Positions 24,266-33,050 of a stretch of DNA of 64,000 nucleotides are shown here, piece by piece. Origin of the DNA: CAVRXZ01 sp963773035 (GTDB lineage: Bacteria > Acidobacteriota > Vicinamibacteria > Vicinamibacterales > CAVVIG01); NCBI GenBank assembly GCA_963773035.1, contig CAVYZX010000001.1, forward strand, positions 62,001 to 126,000, written 5' to 3'. Every line of letters starts with the position of its first letter. The stretch's first letter is position 1. The translations under genes and the position numbers were made by a program. The notes below the pieces were generated by a model. It had not been told where the DNA came from. It saw only the letters and a list, made by a program, of their open reading frames with translations, and made no database searches.

Positions 24266-26147
24266 ATGAAGAATTTCAACCGATCCGCAAGCGCGGCGGC
24301 GCTCTCGATCGCGCTGCTGCTTACATCACGTCCAGCGCTCGCGCAGCTCCCGACCGATCCGGTCGAGCGAGCCAAGGTCATCGCTCAGATCTTTCAAGTC
24401 AACGCCCGCCAGCTCACGTTGTTCGACCGCGAGGGTAAGGAGGTCGGCCAGATCGGCGCGCGTGACCTGTACAACCAGCCAGTCCTCTCACCAGACGGGA
24501 AGCGCGTCGCCGTCGCCAAGACCGATCTGGACAAAGAAACCGGCGACGTGTGGGTGCTCGACGCCTCGACGGGCACAGGTATCCAACTCACGTCCAGCGC
24601 AAAGCGAGAAGGGGCGAACTCACCGGTGTGGTCGCCCGACGGGAAGCCAGGTCGCGTATGTCGCGCTGCGCGAAGGATATTTCGGGATTTACCGGAAGGC
24701 CTCGAATGGCCAAAGTGCCGAGGAGCTTCTCTACAGGAACAGCGCTCCAATGACGCTGACCGACTGGTCCATGGATGGGCGGTACCTGAGTTACTTCTCG
24801 ACCGACCTTTCAGGAGGCGCCTTGTTCGCGTTGCCGCTCGGTGCGACCGGCGAGCGGAAACCGATTGAAATCTTCCGCAGCGAATCGCAGCTCACGGGAC
24901 CCCGCCTTTCTCCCGACAGCCGCTACGTCGTGTATGTCTCGAACCAGTCCGGAAGGAATGAAGTCTACGTGCGTCCGTTCGATCCGGCGGCAGGTGCGCA
25001 GGCGACGCCGGCAGCGGGGCCGTGGCAGATTTCCGACCAGGGAGGCCAGGGAATGGCGTTCTGGCGACGTGACGGCACGGAGCTGTACTACCTGGCCGCC
25101 AATCGAGCCATCATGTCCGTGTCGGTCACCAACTCGACGCCGGTCAACGTCGAGTTCGGCCGGCCGAAGCAGCTGTTCCGTCCATCGGAAGCGACGCCCC
25201 TTGCTCCTGGAGTCGCCAGCATCAGCCGCGACGGCGAGCGCGTGGTGATCGCGATGCCGCTTCCTCAGTTGCGGCAGCTCACGGTGTTCGACCGTCAGGG
25301 AAAGGTGGTGAGCACGGTCGGGCAGCCGGCACTGTACGTCCAGCCTGGATTCTCACCCGATGGAACGCGCGCCGTCGTGATGAAAAACGATCCGCAGACG
25401 GGCAACCAGGACATCTGGACGGTTGAACTCGCCAGCGGAAAAGCCACGGCGGTGACCAGCGATACTCCCCCCGAAAACGCCCCCATCTGGTCGCCCGACG
25501 GCAAGCAGGTCGCCTACGTTTCCACTCGTCAGAGCTACGCCGGCATCTACAAAAAGAACGCGGATGGCACTGGTGAGGAGGAACTTCTGTTCCGCTACAC
25601 GCCCGGCGCCGGAATGGTCCTCACCGACTGGTCACCCGATGGAAAGTTTCTGACCTTCTTCACCGGAGTGCTGGCCGTGGTCCCGCTCCGTCCAGAAGTG
25701 AAGGCGTTGGATCGGCAGGCGATCGACTGGTTGCGAGAAGACTACGATGTGGTTCAGGGACGGTTTTCTCCCGACGGCCGCTTCATCGCGTACCTCTCGA
25801 ACGAGACGGAGCAGGACCGGATGCAGGTCTACGTCCGGCCGTTCGATGCGAACAAGCCCGAGGCTCCGCCGCCGGGTTCCCCCGTCCAAGTGTCCAAGAG
25901 CGGCGCCATCGGCATGGTTTTCTGGCGCCAGGACAGCAAGGAAATGTATTTCATGACCCGCGACTGGGAGGTCATGGCCGTGGACATCAGTACGGCTCCA
26001 ACGTTCACTGCGGGTACACCAAAGCTGCTGTTCAAGCTGCCCGGACCGCTTCCTGGAAACCCGGCGCAATGGAAGAACGTCAGTCGTGATGGCGAGAAGT
26101 TCATCTTCGCCATGCCGACGGCTGGGGGAGTGCAAACGAATCGATGA
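24266..26147 (+). CDS. Exported PD40/TolB-like propeller protein, interrupted by a one-base insertion
   Basis: The N-terminal frame (from ATG 24266) has a signal peptide (LLLTSRPALAQ) and PD40 blades up to WSPDGK at 24646. There the coding frame jumps: the continuation QVAYVALREGYFGIYRKA and all later blades are in a second frame that runs to 26147. One extra C at 24647 or 24648 explains it, because a later internal copy reads SPDGKQVAYVSTRQSYAGIYKK in one frame. Corrected, the protein has about 626 residues with a duplicated module: DRxGKxxxxxG, SPDGxRxAV, WSPDGKQVAYV, GIYxK, LTDWSxDGxxLxxFxxxL. Uncorrected, translation stops at 24868. TolB-like propellers usually bind partner proteins in the periplasm. 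Confidence 0.82.
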
Positions 26148-26222
26148 TCTGGCAACGATGATCGATGATTTCATTGCAATTGACACGATCAATCATCGAT
26201 CATCAATCTTCTAATCATCGAT
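26140..26222. terminator. Nested inverted repeat of GATGATCGAT words between convergent genes
   Basis: GATGATCGATGATT (26157-26170) pairs perfectly with AATCATCGATCATC (26191-26204). Outside it, ATCGATGAT (26140-26148) pairs with ATCATCGAT (26214-26222). The whole stretch is built from the words ATCGATGAT / ATCATCGAT and is AT-rich compared with its surroundings. It starts inside the last codons of the PD40 gene and ends 13 bases before the P450 stop. Probable bidirectional terminator. Confidence 0.7.
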
Positions 26223-26235
26223 TCGAGTGACTCGA

Positions 26236-27591
26236 TTACCGTGTCACGATTTTCGCCCGTATCCCAGGTTTTGGTCTCAGCGTAATCAGCGGCTGCGGCT
26301 CGATATGCTGCCCAGGCACGAGCTGAATACGGTAGCGCCGCGCGGTCAGCGCGAGAATCAACAATGCCTCAACGATCGCGAACTGATTGCCGATGCACTG
26401 CCGCGGTCCACCGCCGAACGGCAGGTAAGCGAAGCGCGGACGGGCAGCCACGCGCTCTGACGTGAATCGCTCCGGATCGAATCGTTCCGGATCCGGCCAG
26501 AGGCCCGGTCTGCGGTGGATGACGAACGGGATGATGAACACGAGCGATCGGGCCGGCACCAGGTAGCCACCGACCTCATCGTCTTCTAGCGCCAGTCGGG
26601 AGAATCCCCACGCTGGGGGATAGAGACGCAGGACCTCCTCCACGACCATCCGCGAATAGGTCAGCCGCTCGGTATCGGCAATCGTGGCGCGCCCACCGTC
26701 CAAAACGGCCGCCGCTTCTTCAGCCACTCGTTGCTCGATATCACCGCGCTGCGAGAGCAGAAAATACGTCCACGAGAGCGCCAATGACGTCGTCTCGTGG
26801 CCGGCCAGCAGCATCGTCATCACCTCGTCCCGCAGTTGTCCATCCGTCATGCGTTCGCCGGTGTCTTCGTCGCGGGCGGAGAGCAACATCGACAGCAAGT
26901 CAGGCTCGTCGGCTCCAGAGCGTCTCCGTTCCCCGATGATTCGATAGACCACCTCGTCGAGCTCCTGCAAGGCACGGCGGAACCGGCGATTTGCAGGCAG
27001 CGGCAAGCGTCTCTCCAAATCTGTCGCCCAGAACGTCTCGCCAATCCGCTGATTGACGATAGGCCACGTACGCTTCACGACGTCTGCTGCCGATCCCAAG
27101 TCGGTGCTGAACATGGTGCGCACGATGATTCGCTGAGTGAGATCCATCATCTCTTCGACCAGATCGATCGCCTCTCCTCGTTCGGCGATGGGCTGCCATC
27201 GATGAAGCGTGCGTTCGATCGCATCGACCATTGCGGAGACCATCGCCGCGATGCGTTCGCGATGGAATGCTGGTTGGGCGAGCCGGCGCTGCCTGAGCCA
27301 GAACGAATCTTCGCTCGTGATCAGGCCATTGCCCAGACTGTCCTTGAGACGTTCGTACAGGGGACTCTTGTGATAGTTGCGATAGTTATCCTGGAGGACG
27401 TGCTTGATGTCGCTCGGATTCGACACCAGGTAGCCGTGGTACGGGCCAACCTTCATATGGACCAGGTTCCCATACCGATCGGCGGCAGAGAGGAAGGTGT
27501 TAATCGGATTCGACCGCAGCTGAGGAAGGACTCCAAGTATCGGATAGCCGCGTGGGCCGGGCGGCCATGCGGTTGACGCGGGTGCCGGCAT
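26236..27591 (-). CDS. Cytochrome P450
   Basis: 451 residues from ATG 27591 (AGGGA four bases upstream; TTG 27645 is less likely). Family landmarks in order: proline-rich start (TAWPPGPRGYPILG), I-helix AGHETTSLALSW with the oxygen-activating Glu-Thr pair, the ExxR of EEVLRLYPPAW, PDPERFDPERF, and the haem-binding loop FGGGPRQCIGNQFA with the axial Cys. Soluble, without a membrane anchor, resembling the CYP102/CYP110-like bacterial groups. No ferredoxin or reductase gene is adjacent, so electron partners must be encoded elsewhere. Substrate unknown; fatty acid or terpenoid oxidation is possible. Confidence 0.94.
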   Translation of the reverse strand: MPAPASTAWPPGPRGYPILGVLPQLRSNPINTFLSAADRYGNLVHMKVGPYHGYLVSNPSDIKHVLQDNYRNYHKSPLYERLKDSLGNGLITSEDSFWLRQRRLAQPAFHRERIAAMVSAMVDAIERTLHRWQPIAERGEAIDLVEEMMDLTQRIIVRTMFSTDLGSAADVVKRTWPIVNQRIGETFWATDLERRLPLPANRRFRRALQELDEVVYRIIGERRRSGADEPDLLSMLLSARDEDTGERMTDGQLRDEVMTMLLAGHETTSLALSWTYFLLSQRGDIEQRVAEEAAAVLDGGRATIADTERLTYSRMVVEEVLRLYPPAWGFSRLALEDDEVGGYLVPARSLVFIIPFVIHRRPGLWPDPERFDPERFTSERVAARPRFAYLPFGGGPRQCIGNQFAIVEALLILALTARRYRIQLVPGQHIEPQPLITLRPKPGIRAKIVTR

Positions 27592-27706
27592 ATTTCCCTG
27601 ACCGATCCAATCATATCCGTGAGGGGATACATGCCCACTCACCAACGTTCAAACGCATTGAACCGGCCCAACCGGCGTGCTAGTGTCGCTCGAAGGGGAA
27701 GGCCAG

Positions 27707-28267
27707 TTGATCCGTTTACCCCGGCCGGTTCCGGCGTTGGCCATCGCCATTGCGATCGCGCTGGTCGCTCATGCCGCCGTCATCTTTGGTGAACAAGCTA
27801 GGCAGGAGAGACCCACGAGCCTGCCTCCTGCATTTGACGAACCGCTCGCCTTCCCTCGGTCCCCTGCGGATCCTCCAACTGCAAAGCCGCGAAGGGTCTT
27901 CTTCGAATTACGTCTTGCCGAGGTCATGCCGGTCCGCGGATTGGCTTTCGAGGCACAACTGAAGAATTCGCAACAAAAGGTTTACGTCCATTACACGGCG
28001 CTCGCGACTCAGACTGACATCCTCGACGCTCGAGTCGTGGACACGACTGGTCGGTACGAGATCGCGCTCACGCTCACTCCGCAGGCGGGGACGGCCCTGA
28101 CGTCGGCGACGACGAGGCACACCGGCAGGCCGCTCGCGATCATCCTCGACGGCGAGGTCGTAAGCGTATTGACGATTAAGAGTCCGCTCGGGGCTGAGGT
28201 GGTGTTTTCCGGGGATTTTTCGCGTGAAGAGGCCGCCAGGATCGCTGCCGGGCTTCGAAGATGGTGA
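27707..28267 (+). CDS. Free-standing SecD P1-head-like protein with one membrane anchor
   Basis: About 186 residues. One N-terminal transmembrane helix (ALAIAIAIALVAHAAVIFG) is followed by a Pro-rich linker and a periplasmic domain. The C-terminal 90 residues (IALTLTPQAGTAL, GRPLAIILDGEVVSVLTIKS, VVFSGDFSREEAARIAAGLR) match the pattern of the SecD P1 'head': a beta strand, 'KxLAIVLDGxVxSxPxI', then 'I.G.F..EEA..LA..L'. The usual other parts of SecD (12-helix RND core) are absent. TTG 27707 is favoured because AAGGGGAAGG is just upstream; GTG 27677 is the longer option. It is 88 bases upstream of the haem protein. A chaperone or binding role in the periplasm is inference. Confidence 0.7.
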   Translation: MIRLPRPVPALAIAIAIALVAHAAVIFGEQARQERPTSLPPAFDEPLAFPRSPADPPTAKPRRVFFELRLAEVMPVRGLAFEAQLKNSQQKVYVHYTALATQTDILDARVVDTTGRYEIALTLTPQAGTALTSATTRHTGRPLAIILDGEVVSVLTIKSPLGAEVVFSGDFSREEAARIAAGLRRW

Positions 28268-28355
28268 GCTCGACAGAACGTTGACAAGCCGGTCCCGCGG
28301 CGCTACTGTCGGTCTCGCTTCGGAGTATTGTCTATCTGCTCTTTGGAGGCTTCAC

Positions 28356-30530
28356 ATGACGAGAAGGGTCTTGAATCTCCTCATTGCGGCATTGGCGGTC
28401 ACCTTGGTCGTGGCGATGTCGCTCTCGGGGCTACGCGCCGGTCAAGGGGCGGCAGCCAGGGTGCCCATCGACAACGACGACATCGGTGGAGTCGTCACCG
28501 GCCCGAGTGGGCCCGAAGCGGGCGTCTGGGTCATTGCGGAAACCAAGAGTCTGCCGACAAAGTTGATCAAGAGCGTCGTGACCGACGACCAGGGCCGCTA
28601 TCTGCTTCCGGATCTGCCGAAGGCGACCTACGACGTGTGGGTTCGCGGCTACGGGCTCGTCGATTCACCGAAGGTTCAGGGCGCGCCTGGGAAGGCGCTG
28701 AATCTGAAGGCGGTACCGGCGCCGAACGCAAAGGCAGCGGCCAACTACTACCCTGCGCAGTATTGGCTGGCATTGCTCCAGCTACCCCCAAAGAGCGACT
28801 TTCCCGGTACCGGGCCGACCGGTAACGGAATTTCGCCGACGATGAAGAGCCAAGGCGAGTGGATTCGCAACGTCGTGAACACCGACGGTTGCACGGGCTG
28901 CCACCAGATGGGCGGTCCGGCGACGCGCGAGATTCCGAAGAACCTCGGCAAGTTCGAGACGTCTGCCGCTGCATGGGAGCGGCGGATTCAGTCCGGTCAA
29001 GCTGGTGGCGGCATGAACTCCCGATTCACTCAGGTGGGCCGGCAGCGAGCAGCAGCCATGTGGGGCGATTGGACCGATCGGATCGCCGGAGGAGAGCTGC
29101 CGTTCGACAAGCCCGTCCGGCCGCAGGGGAAGGAACGAAATGTCGTCGTGACGATGTGGGACTGGGCGGATCCGAAGGCATATCTCCACGACGAGATCGC
29201 GAGCGACAAGCGGAATCCGACGGTAAACCCCAACGGCCCGATCTATGGAGCCCTCGAGGCCAGCGCCGACTACATGCCTGTCGTCGATCCGAAGACGAAT
29301 ACAGCGTCGAGAATTGAGCTCCAGGTGCGCGATCCGAAAACACCGAGCGAGGCGCAAACGCCGCCGGCGCAGCCGTCGCCGTACTGGGGCGACGAAGCGA
29401 TCTGGACGAGCCAGTCCAACGCCCACAGTTTCGCGATGGACAAGCAGGCTCGTGTGTGGATTGCCGCGCGCATCCGTCAGAATCAGACGTCGGCATTTTG
29501 CCAGCAGGGTTCCGATCATCCGTCGGCGAAGGCATTTCCGATTACTCAGAGCGGTCGCCAGATGCAGATGTACGATCCCAAGACCAAGCAGGTCACGACC
29601 ATCGACACGTGCTTCGGGACCCACCATCTGAATTTCGACGGGAACGACATCCTGTGGTTCACAGGCGGCGGGCCGGTCGAGGGATGGTTCAACACCCGGG
29701 TCTACGACGAGACCAAGGACGAAAAGAAGGCCCAGGGCTGGACCGTGTTCGTCCTCGACACGAACGGCAACGGGAAGCGGGACGAGTACGTTGAGCCCGA
29801 TGCGCCGCTCGATCCGGCCAAGGACAAGCGAATCAACGCGCCGTTCTACGGCGTGGCGCCGAGTCCAATCGACAACTCGGTCTGGGGATCGGTGCTCGGC
29901 ATGCCTGGCGCTATCGTTCGGTTGACGCTGGGATCGAGTCCGCCCTCGACGGCTCTGTCGGAGATCTATGAGGTGCCGTGGAACAATCCCAAGGCGCCCG
30001 TTCAGGGATTCGCCCCGCGCGGGATGGACGTCGACAGCAACGGCGTCGTCTGGACAGTGCTGTCGAGCGGACACCACGCCAGCTTCGATCGCCGCAAGTG
30101 CAAGGGCCCGCTCAATGGTCCGAACGCAACCGGGCAGCACTGCCCGGAGGGCTGGACGCTCTATCCGTTCCCGGGCCCGAACTACAAAGGCGCCAGCGAG
30201 GCAGGCAGCGCCGACACGGCGTACTATGACTTCGTCGATCGGTTCGACATGCTCGGTATGGGCAAGGACATTCCGCTTGCGACCGGCAACGGGTCCGAGG
30301 CTCTTCTAGCGCTGGTTGACGGAAAATACCTCACGTTCCGCGTCCCGTATCCGATGGGCTTCTACGGGAAGGGCATCGACGGCCGGATCGACAATCCGAA
30401 CGAAGGTTGGAAGGGCAAGGGCGTTTACAGCACCTACGCGACGCGCGCCCCGTTCCATGTTGAAGGTGGAAAAGGAACGACCAGCAAGCTCGTGAAGTGG
30501 CAGGTGCGGCCCGATCCACTGTCGAAGTAG
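28356..30530 (+). CDS. Exported haem-containing protein with carboxypeptidase-regulatory and streptogramin-lyase-like propeller parts
   Basis: 724 residues from ATG 28356 (GGAGG upstream). An N-terminal signal/anchor covers residues 5-27. Residues about 42-120 form a carboxypeptidase-regulatory-like beta sandwich (IGGVVTGPSGPEAGVWVIAE, DDQGRYLLPDLP). One c-type haem motif CTGCH is at 179-183. The remaining 500 residues carry Vgb/NHL-like propeller blades (HSFAMDKQARVWIAA, HHLNFDGNDILWFTGG, PRGMDVDSNGVVWTVLSSG). The architecture is common in Acidobacteria near PQQ enzymes. A cytochrome c gene is encoded convergently just downstream, so the two may share an electron-transfer process. Substrate unknown. 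Confidence 0.83.
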   Translation: MTRRVLNLLIAALAVTLVVAMSLSGLRAGQGAAARVPIDNDDIGGVVTGPSGPEAGVWVIAETKSLPTKLIKSVVTDDQGRYLLPDLPKATYDVWVRGYGLVDSPKVQGAPGKALNLKAVPAPNAKAAANYYPAQYWLALLQLPPKSDFPGTGPTGNGISPTMKSQGEWIRNVVNTDGCTGCHQMGGPATREIPKNLGKFETSAAAWERRIQSGQAGGGMNSRFTQVGRQRAAAMWGDWTDRIAGGELPFDKPVRPQGKERNVVVTMWDWADPKAYLHDEIASDKRNPTVNPNGPIYGALEASADYMPVVDPKTNTASRIELQVRDPKTPSEAQTPPAQPSPYWGDEAIWTSQSNAHSFAMDKQARVWIAARIRQNQTSAFCQQGSDHPSAKAFPITQSGRQMQMYDPKTKQVTTIDTCFGTHHLNFDGNDILWFTGGGPVEGWFNTRVYDETKDEKKAQGWTVFVLDTNGNGKRDEYVEPDAPLDPAKDKRINAPFYGVAPSPIDNSVWGSVLGMPGAIVRLTLGSSPPSTALSEIYEVPWNNPKAPVQGFAPRGMDVDSNGVVWTVLSSGHHASFDRRKCKGPLNGPNATGQHCPEGWTLYPFPGPNYKGASEAGSADTAYYDFVDRFDMLGMGKDIPLATGNGSEALLALVDGKYLTFRVPYPMGFYGKGIDGRIDNPNEGWKGKGVYSTYATRAPFHVEGGKGTTSKLVKWQVRPDPLSK

Positions 30531-30540
30531 CCGAAACGAT

Positions 30541-30622
30541 GGCAGGGAGGGCAGGAAAGGCAGGAAGGGCGGGTAGGTCAGAACCTACCTGCCCCACCAG
30601 CCCGTCCCGCCACTCCTGCCCT
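30541..30622. terminator. G-rich word repeat with nested inverted repeats at a convergent junction
   Basis: AGGGCAGGA (30548-30556) pairs perfectly with TCCTGCCCT (30614-30622). In the centre GGTAGGT (30572-30578) pairs with ACCTACC (30583-30589) across a CAGA loop. Left arm words (GGCAGGGAGG, GCAGGAAAGG, CAGGAAGGGC) belong to the G-rich word family seen at three other places. It fills the whole gap between the haem-propeller gene and the cytochrome c gene. Likely a bidirectional terminator. Confidence 0.7.
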
Positions 30623-30626
30623 TAAG

Positions 30627-31010
30627 TCACTTCTTTTTCGCGATCGATCGAATGTAGTTCACGACGTTCCAGATGTCGTCGTCTTTGATTCGGTCCCCCC
30701 ACGGCTCCATGTTCAAGTCCGGCGGCACGCCGTTCTTGATCACGTAGAAGATCTCGCCGTCGGTCGATCCCCTTTTCCACTCGCTGTCGGTCAGGTCGGG
30801 TGCCGGCGCGCTGATGTCGCTGCCCGATCCACCTTCCCCGGTGGTGCCGTGGCACACGGCGCAATAGCGCCGATACACCTGCTGGCCCGTGGCGATCGAT
30901 TCCGGCGTGGAGGATACTGGGCTCTTGATCTTGGCTGCTTCAGGATTACCCTGTGGCGTGGCCCCGATGGTAGTGAGCGACGCGAGCAGCATGCCGACAA
31001 TGGCCATCAT
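30627..31010 (-). CDS. Exported mono-haem cytochrome c
   Basis: 127 residues from ATG 31010, with AGGAGG 11 bases upstream. A signal peptide covers the first 18 residues (ending near IGATPQ). Haem is attached at CAVCH (Cys50, Cys53, His54) and Met101 in LNMEPWG is the likely sixth ligand. Class I cytochrome c fold with final helix IWNVVNYIRSIAKKK. Probably a periplasmic electron carrier for PQQ enzymes or for the haem-propeller protein encoded convergently. The longer frame to 31070 has no additional conserved sequence. Confidence 0.9.
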   Translation of the reverse strand: MMAIVGMLLASLTTIGATPQGNPEAAKIKSPVSSTPESIATGQQVYRRYCAVCHGTTGEGGSGSDISAPAPDLTDSEWKRGSTDGEIFYVIKNGVPPDLNMEPWGDRIKDDDIWNVVNYIRSIAKKK

Positions 31011-31092
31011 TCGCACGGGTGCCTCCTGGTGACGTCGACGTTGGGACATCATCTTATTACCAGTCCGCACACATCAACAGGCTGAACTCCCT

Positions 31093-31341
31093 ATGGCCCT
31101 CTTCAAGTTCAACAATTACTTACGAAAAACTGATGCGTCGGTCTTCGATCTGGAGCACAAGCCTGGAGACGATGCGCCGTACGCGGCCATCTACCGGTGC
31201 ACGGGATGTGGCGTCGAGGTCGTGTCGGAGGATCACAGACCGTTGCCGCCCAAGAACCATCATCAGCACACCATCCACCAGGGTCCGATCCGCTGGCGGC
31301 TGGTTGTCGCGGCGGACCACAAACAAATCGAGCAGAAATAA
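31093..31341 (+). CDS. Small Cys/His-rich protein, possible zinc binder
   Basis: 82 residues, soluble. CTGCG near residue 36 and the later HHQHTIHQG (five histidines within ten residues) could bind a metal, but only one CxxC pair is present so it is not a classical zinc ribbon. The ending IRWRLVVAADHKQIEQK is polar. No named family recognised. Divergent from the cytochrome c gene and convergent with the AsmA-like gene. The ATG start is clear but its ribosome binding site is weak (GAACTCCCT). Confidence 0.6.
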   Translation: MALFKFNNYLRKTDASVFDLEHKPGDDAPYAAIYRCTGCGVEVVSEDHRPLPPKNHHQHTIHQGPIRWRLVVAADHKQIEQK

Positions 31342-31349
31342 CTTTGTGC

Positions 31350-31366
31350 TCTTTGTGGTTGATCAG
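31350..31366. repeat. 17-bp dispersed repeat (CTTTGTGG family)
   Basis: TCTTTGTGGTTGATCAG is identical to 51574-51590. A second CTTTGTG word lies immediately upstream (31342-31348). The copy is in the convergent gap between the 82-residue protein gene and the AsmA-like gene, while the other copy covers the stop codon of the MmgE/PrpD gene. Confidence 0.6.
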
Positions 31367-31399
31367 CGCTGAATGAAGCGAGGCGCAACGGAAAGCGGA

Positions 31400-33013
31400 C
31401 TACCCATCCCGTTTGAAGACCCGCCCCTTGTCCAGCCCGAATGAGGGATTGCTGCGCGTGCCCTGAATGATGATGGGGATGACGGCGCCGTGGCCGTCTT
31501 TCTTGAATAGCGGGTCGATGCCCTTTAGGACGATGCGCTTCCATCCGGTTTGCGTCTGTGAAATCGTGGCGTCCATGAGGAGTTGGCCCTTGAAGTTCAT
31601 CAGCTCGTCCTGCAGACCGTAGGTTCCCGCCAGCTGCACGCTCGAACCCTGGGTGTCGAACGTCAACGTTTTGAGCATCAACGTTCCGTCACCCAGAATG
31701 AAACGGCCCGCAAAATTGGACGCGACCCGCTCTCGATCGTCGGCCACCGGTTTGCCCCGGCTTCGATGACTCAATTCGTCGATCTTCTTCTGAATGTCGA
31801 GGTCGGTGAACGTCGCGCGGTCGATGGAAAACTGCCCGTCGAGGCGCAACTTGTCCACGACATCGCGCTTCCCCGGCGGCAGGACGAACTTCGTGGTCAG
31901 CTTCAACGCGCCAGTCATTGGGGCCTTCGGTCCCTTTACAGCCAGGCGCAGCACGTCCTCGAGGCGCGCCTTGTCCATGACAATGTCGAGGGTGACCGTC
32001 CGGCCGGTCTTGCCGGGTGTGTCGATGACGCTGCCTTTTGCCACCAACTTCGTCTTGAGAAACGACCCGTCGATGCGTTCGAGGATCGTATCGCCGTTGG
32101 TGCCATCCACAATCGTGTGATAGACCGTGTGCAGCGGAACCGGATTGCCGCTGACGGCCACCCTGAAGTCCGGAGTGTCGGTTTCGCCGTTGACGGTCAA
32201 ACGTCCGAGCGTTCCACCGAATTCACCATGTGCCGACAGGATGCCGGAGATCCCTTTGAAGAAGCTCAGATCCGCGCGCGCGAATGTAAATCGACCGTCT
32301 ACCTCCGTCGCACCGGGATCGCCCGCTCGCCATGGGCCGAAGTTGCCTGTCGTGACGATCTCACCTGGCGGGACTGCGTTTGTCAGCGTGGCTTCGAATG
32401 GCGTCGAACGGTCGATGGCGACCGAAAGCATCTGAAGCGTGTGTATCTCCCAGACCTTCGGAGCCTTGGTCTTCTTCCTGGGAATGATCACCAACCGCGC
32501 GTCCTTGGAAATCAGCCGGTCGATGACGATGTCTTTCGCGTAGCGGTCCTCGTCGTGGCGATCTGGCTGGCGCGCGGCGTCGTCAGCCGGCTGGCCTTCC
32601 TCTTCTTTCGGCGGGATTTGGATCTCCAGGCCGTCGAGGCGCACTTCATCGACGTGCTTGCGCAGCAGGAAGCCAGGACCGGCGTCGATCGTGAGCTGTT
32701 TCACCGAGATGAGCGGCGGAACGTCGTGACGCCGTTTGTGCCGAATCTCCAGACCGCGAACGTCGGCGTGGAGGCGAGGGAACCACCCGACACGAACCTC
32801 TGCAATCTCAACCTCACTTTCGAAGCGATCGGCCAGTGAGGTCACCAGCTTCCGGCGTAAGACTTCCGACAATGTCGGACCTGCGGACGACAGCACAAAT
32901 AGCAAGGCGATGACGATCGCGCTCGCGGCTCCCGTCATCCAGAGCCATGTGCGCCGGCGCCGAGTAGGTTGTGGATTGTCGGCGGTAGGAAGCAAGCTTC
33001 CAGGTCGCGCCAT
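31400..33013 (-). CDS. AsmA-like envelope protein
   Basis: 537 residues with a cytoplasmic Arg-rich start, one transmembrane helix near residues 26-45 (WMTGAASAIVIALLFVLSSA) and a large periplasmic beta-rich region typical of AsmA/DUF748 proteins. Features such as VRVGWFPRLHADVRGLEI near the start and LKLTTKFVLPPGKRDVVDKLRLDGQFSIDRATFTDL near 370-410 fit the 'AsmA-like C-terminal' layout. A charged insertion (PPKEEEGQPADDAARQPDRHDEDRY) breaks the beta pattern. AsmA proteins are thought to bridge envelope layers in lipid transport. Stops upstream of the response-regulator remnant. Confidence 0.82.
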   Translation of the reverse strand: MARPGSLLPTADNPQPTRRRRTWLWMTGAASAIVIALLFVLSSAGPTLSEVLRRKLVTSLADRFESEVEIAEVRVGWFPRLHADVRGLEIRHKRRHDVPPLISVKQLTIDAGPGFLLRKHVDEVRLDGLEIQIPPKEEEGQPADDAARQPDRHDEDRYAKDIVIDRLISKDARLVIIPRKKTKAPKVWEIHTLQMLSVAIDRSTPFEATLTNAVPPGEIVTTGNFGPWRAGDPGATEVDGRFTFARADLSFFKGISGILSAHGEFGGTLGRLTVNGETDTPDFRVAVSGNPVPLHTVYHTIVDGTNGDTILERIDGSFLKTKLVAKGSVIDTPGKTGRTVTLDIVMDKARLEDVLRLAVKGPKAPMTGALKLTTKFVLPPGKRDVVDKLRLDGQFSIDRATFTDLDIQKKIDELSHRSRGKPVADDRERVASNFAGRFILGDGTLMLKTLTFDTQGSSVQLAGTYGLQDELMNFKGQLLMDATISQTQTGWKRIVLKGIDPLFKKDGHGAVIPIIIQGTRSNPSFGLDKGRVFKRDG

Positions 33014-33050
33014 ACCTGTTACCGGCGAGCACGAGCCATGCCAGGGCTCG

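Noticed and set aside
28782..30140. 452-codon minus-strand frame opposite the haem-propeller gene
   Set aside because: Shadow frame; composition is not protein-like and the plus-strand product is convincing.
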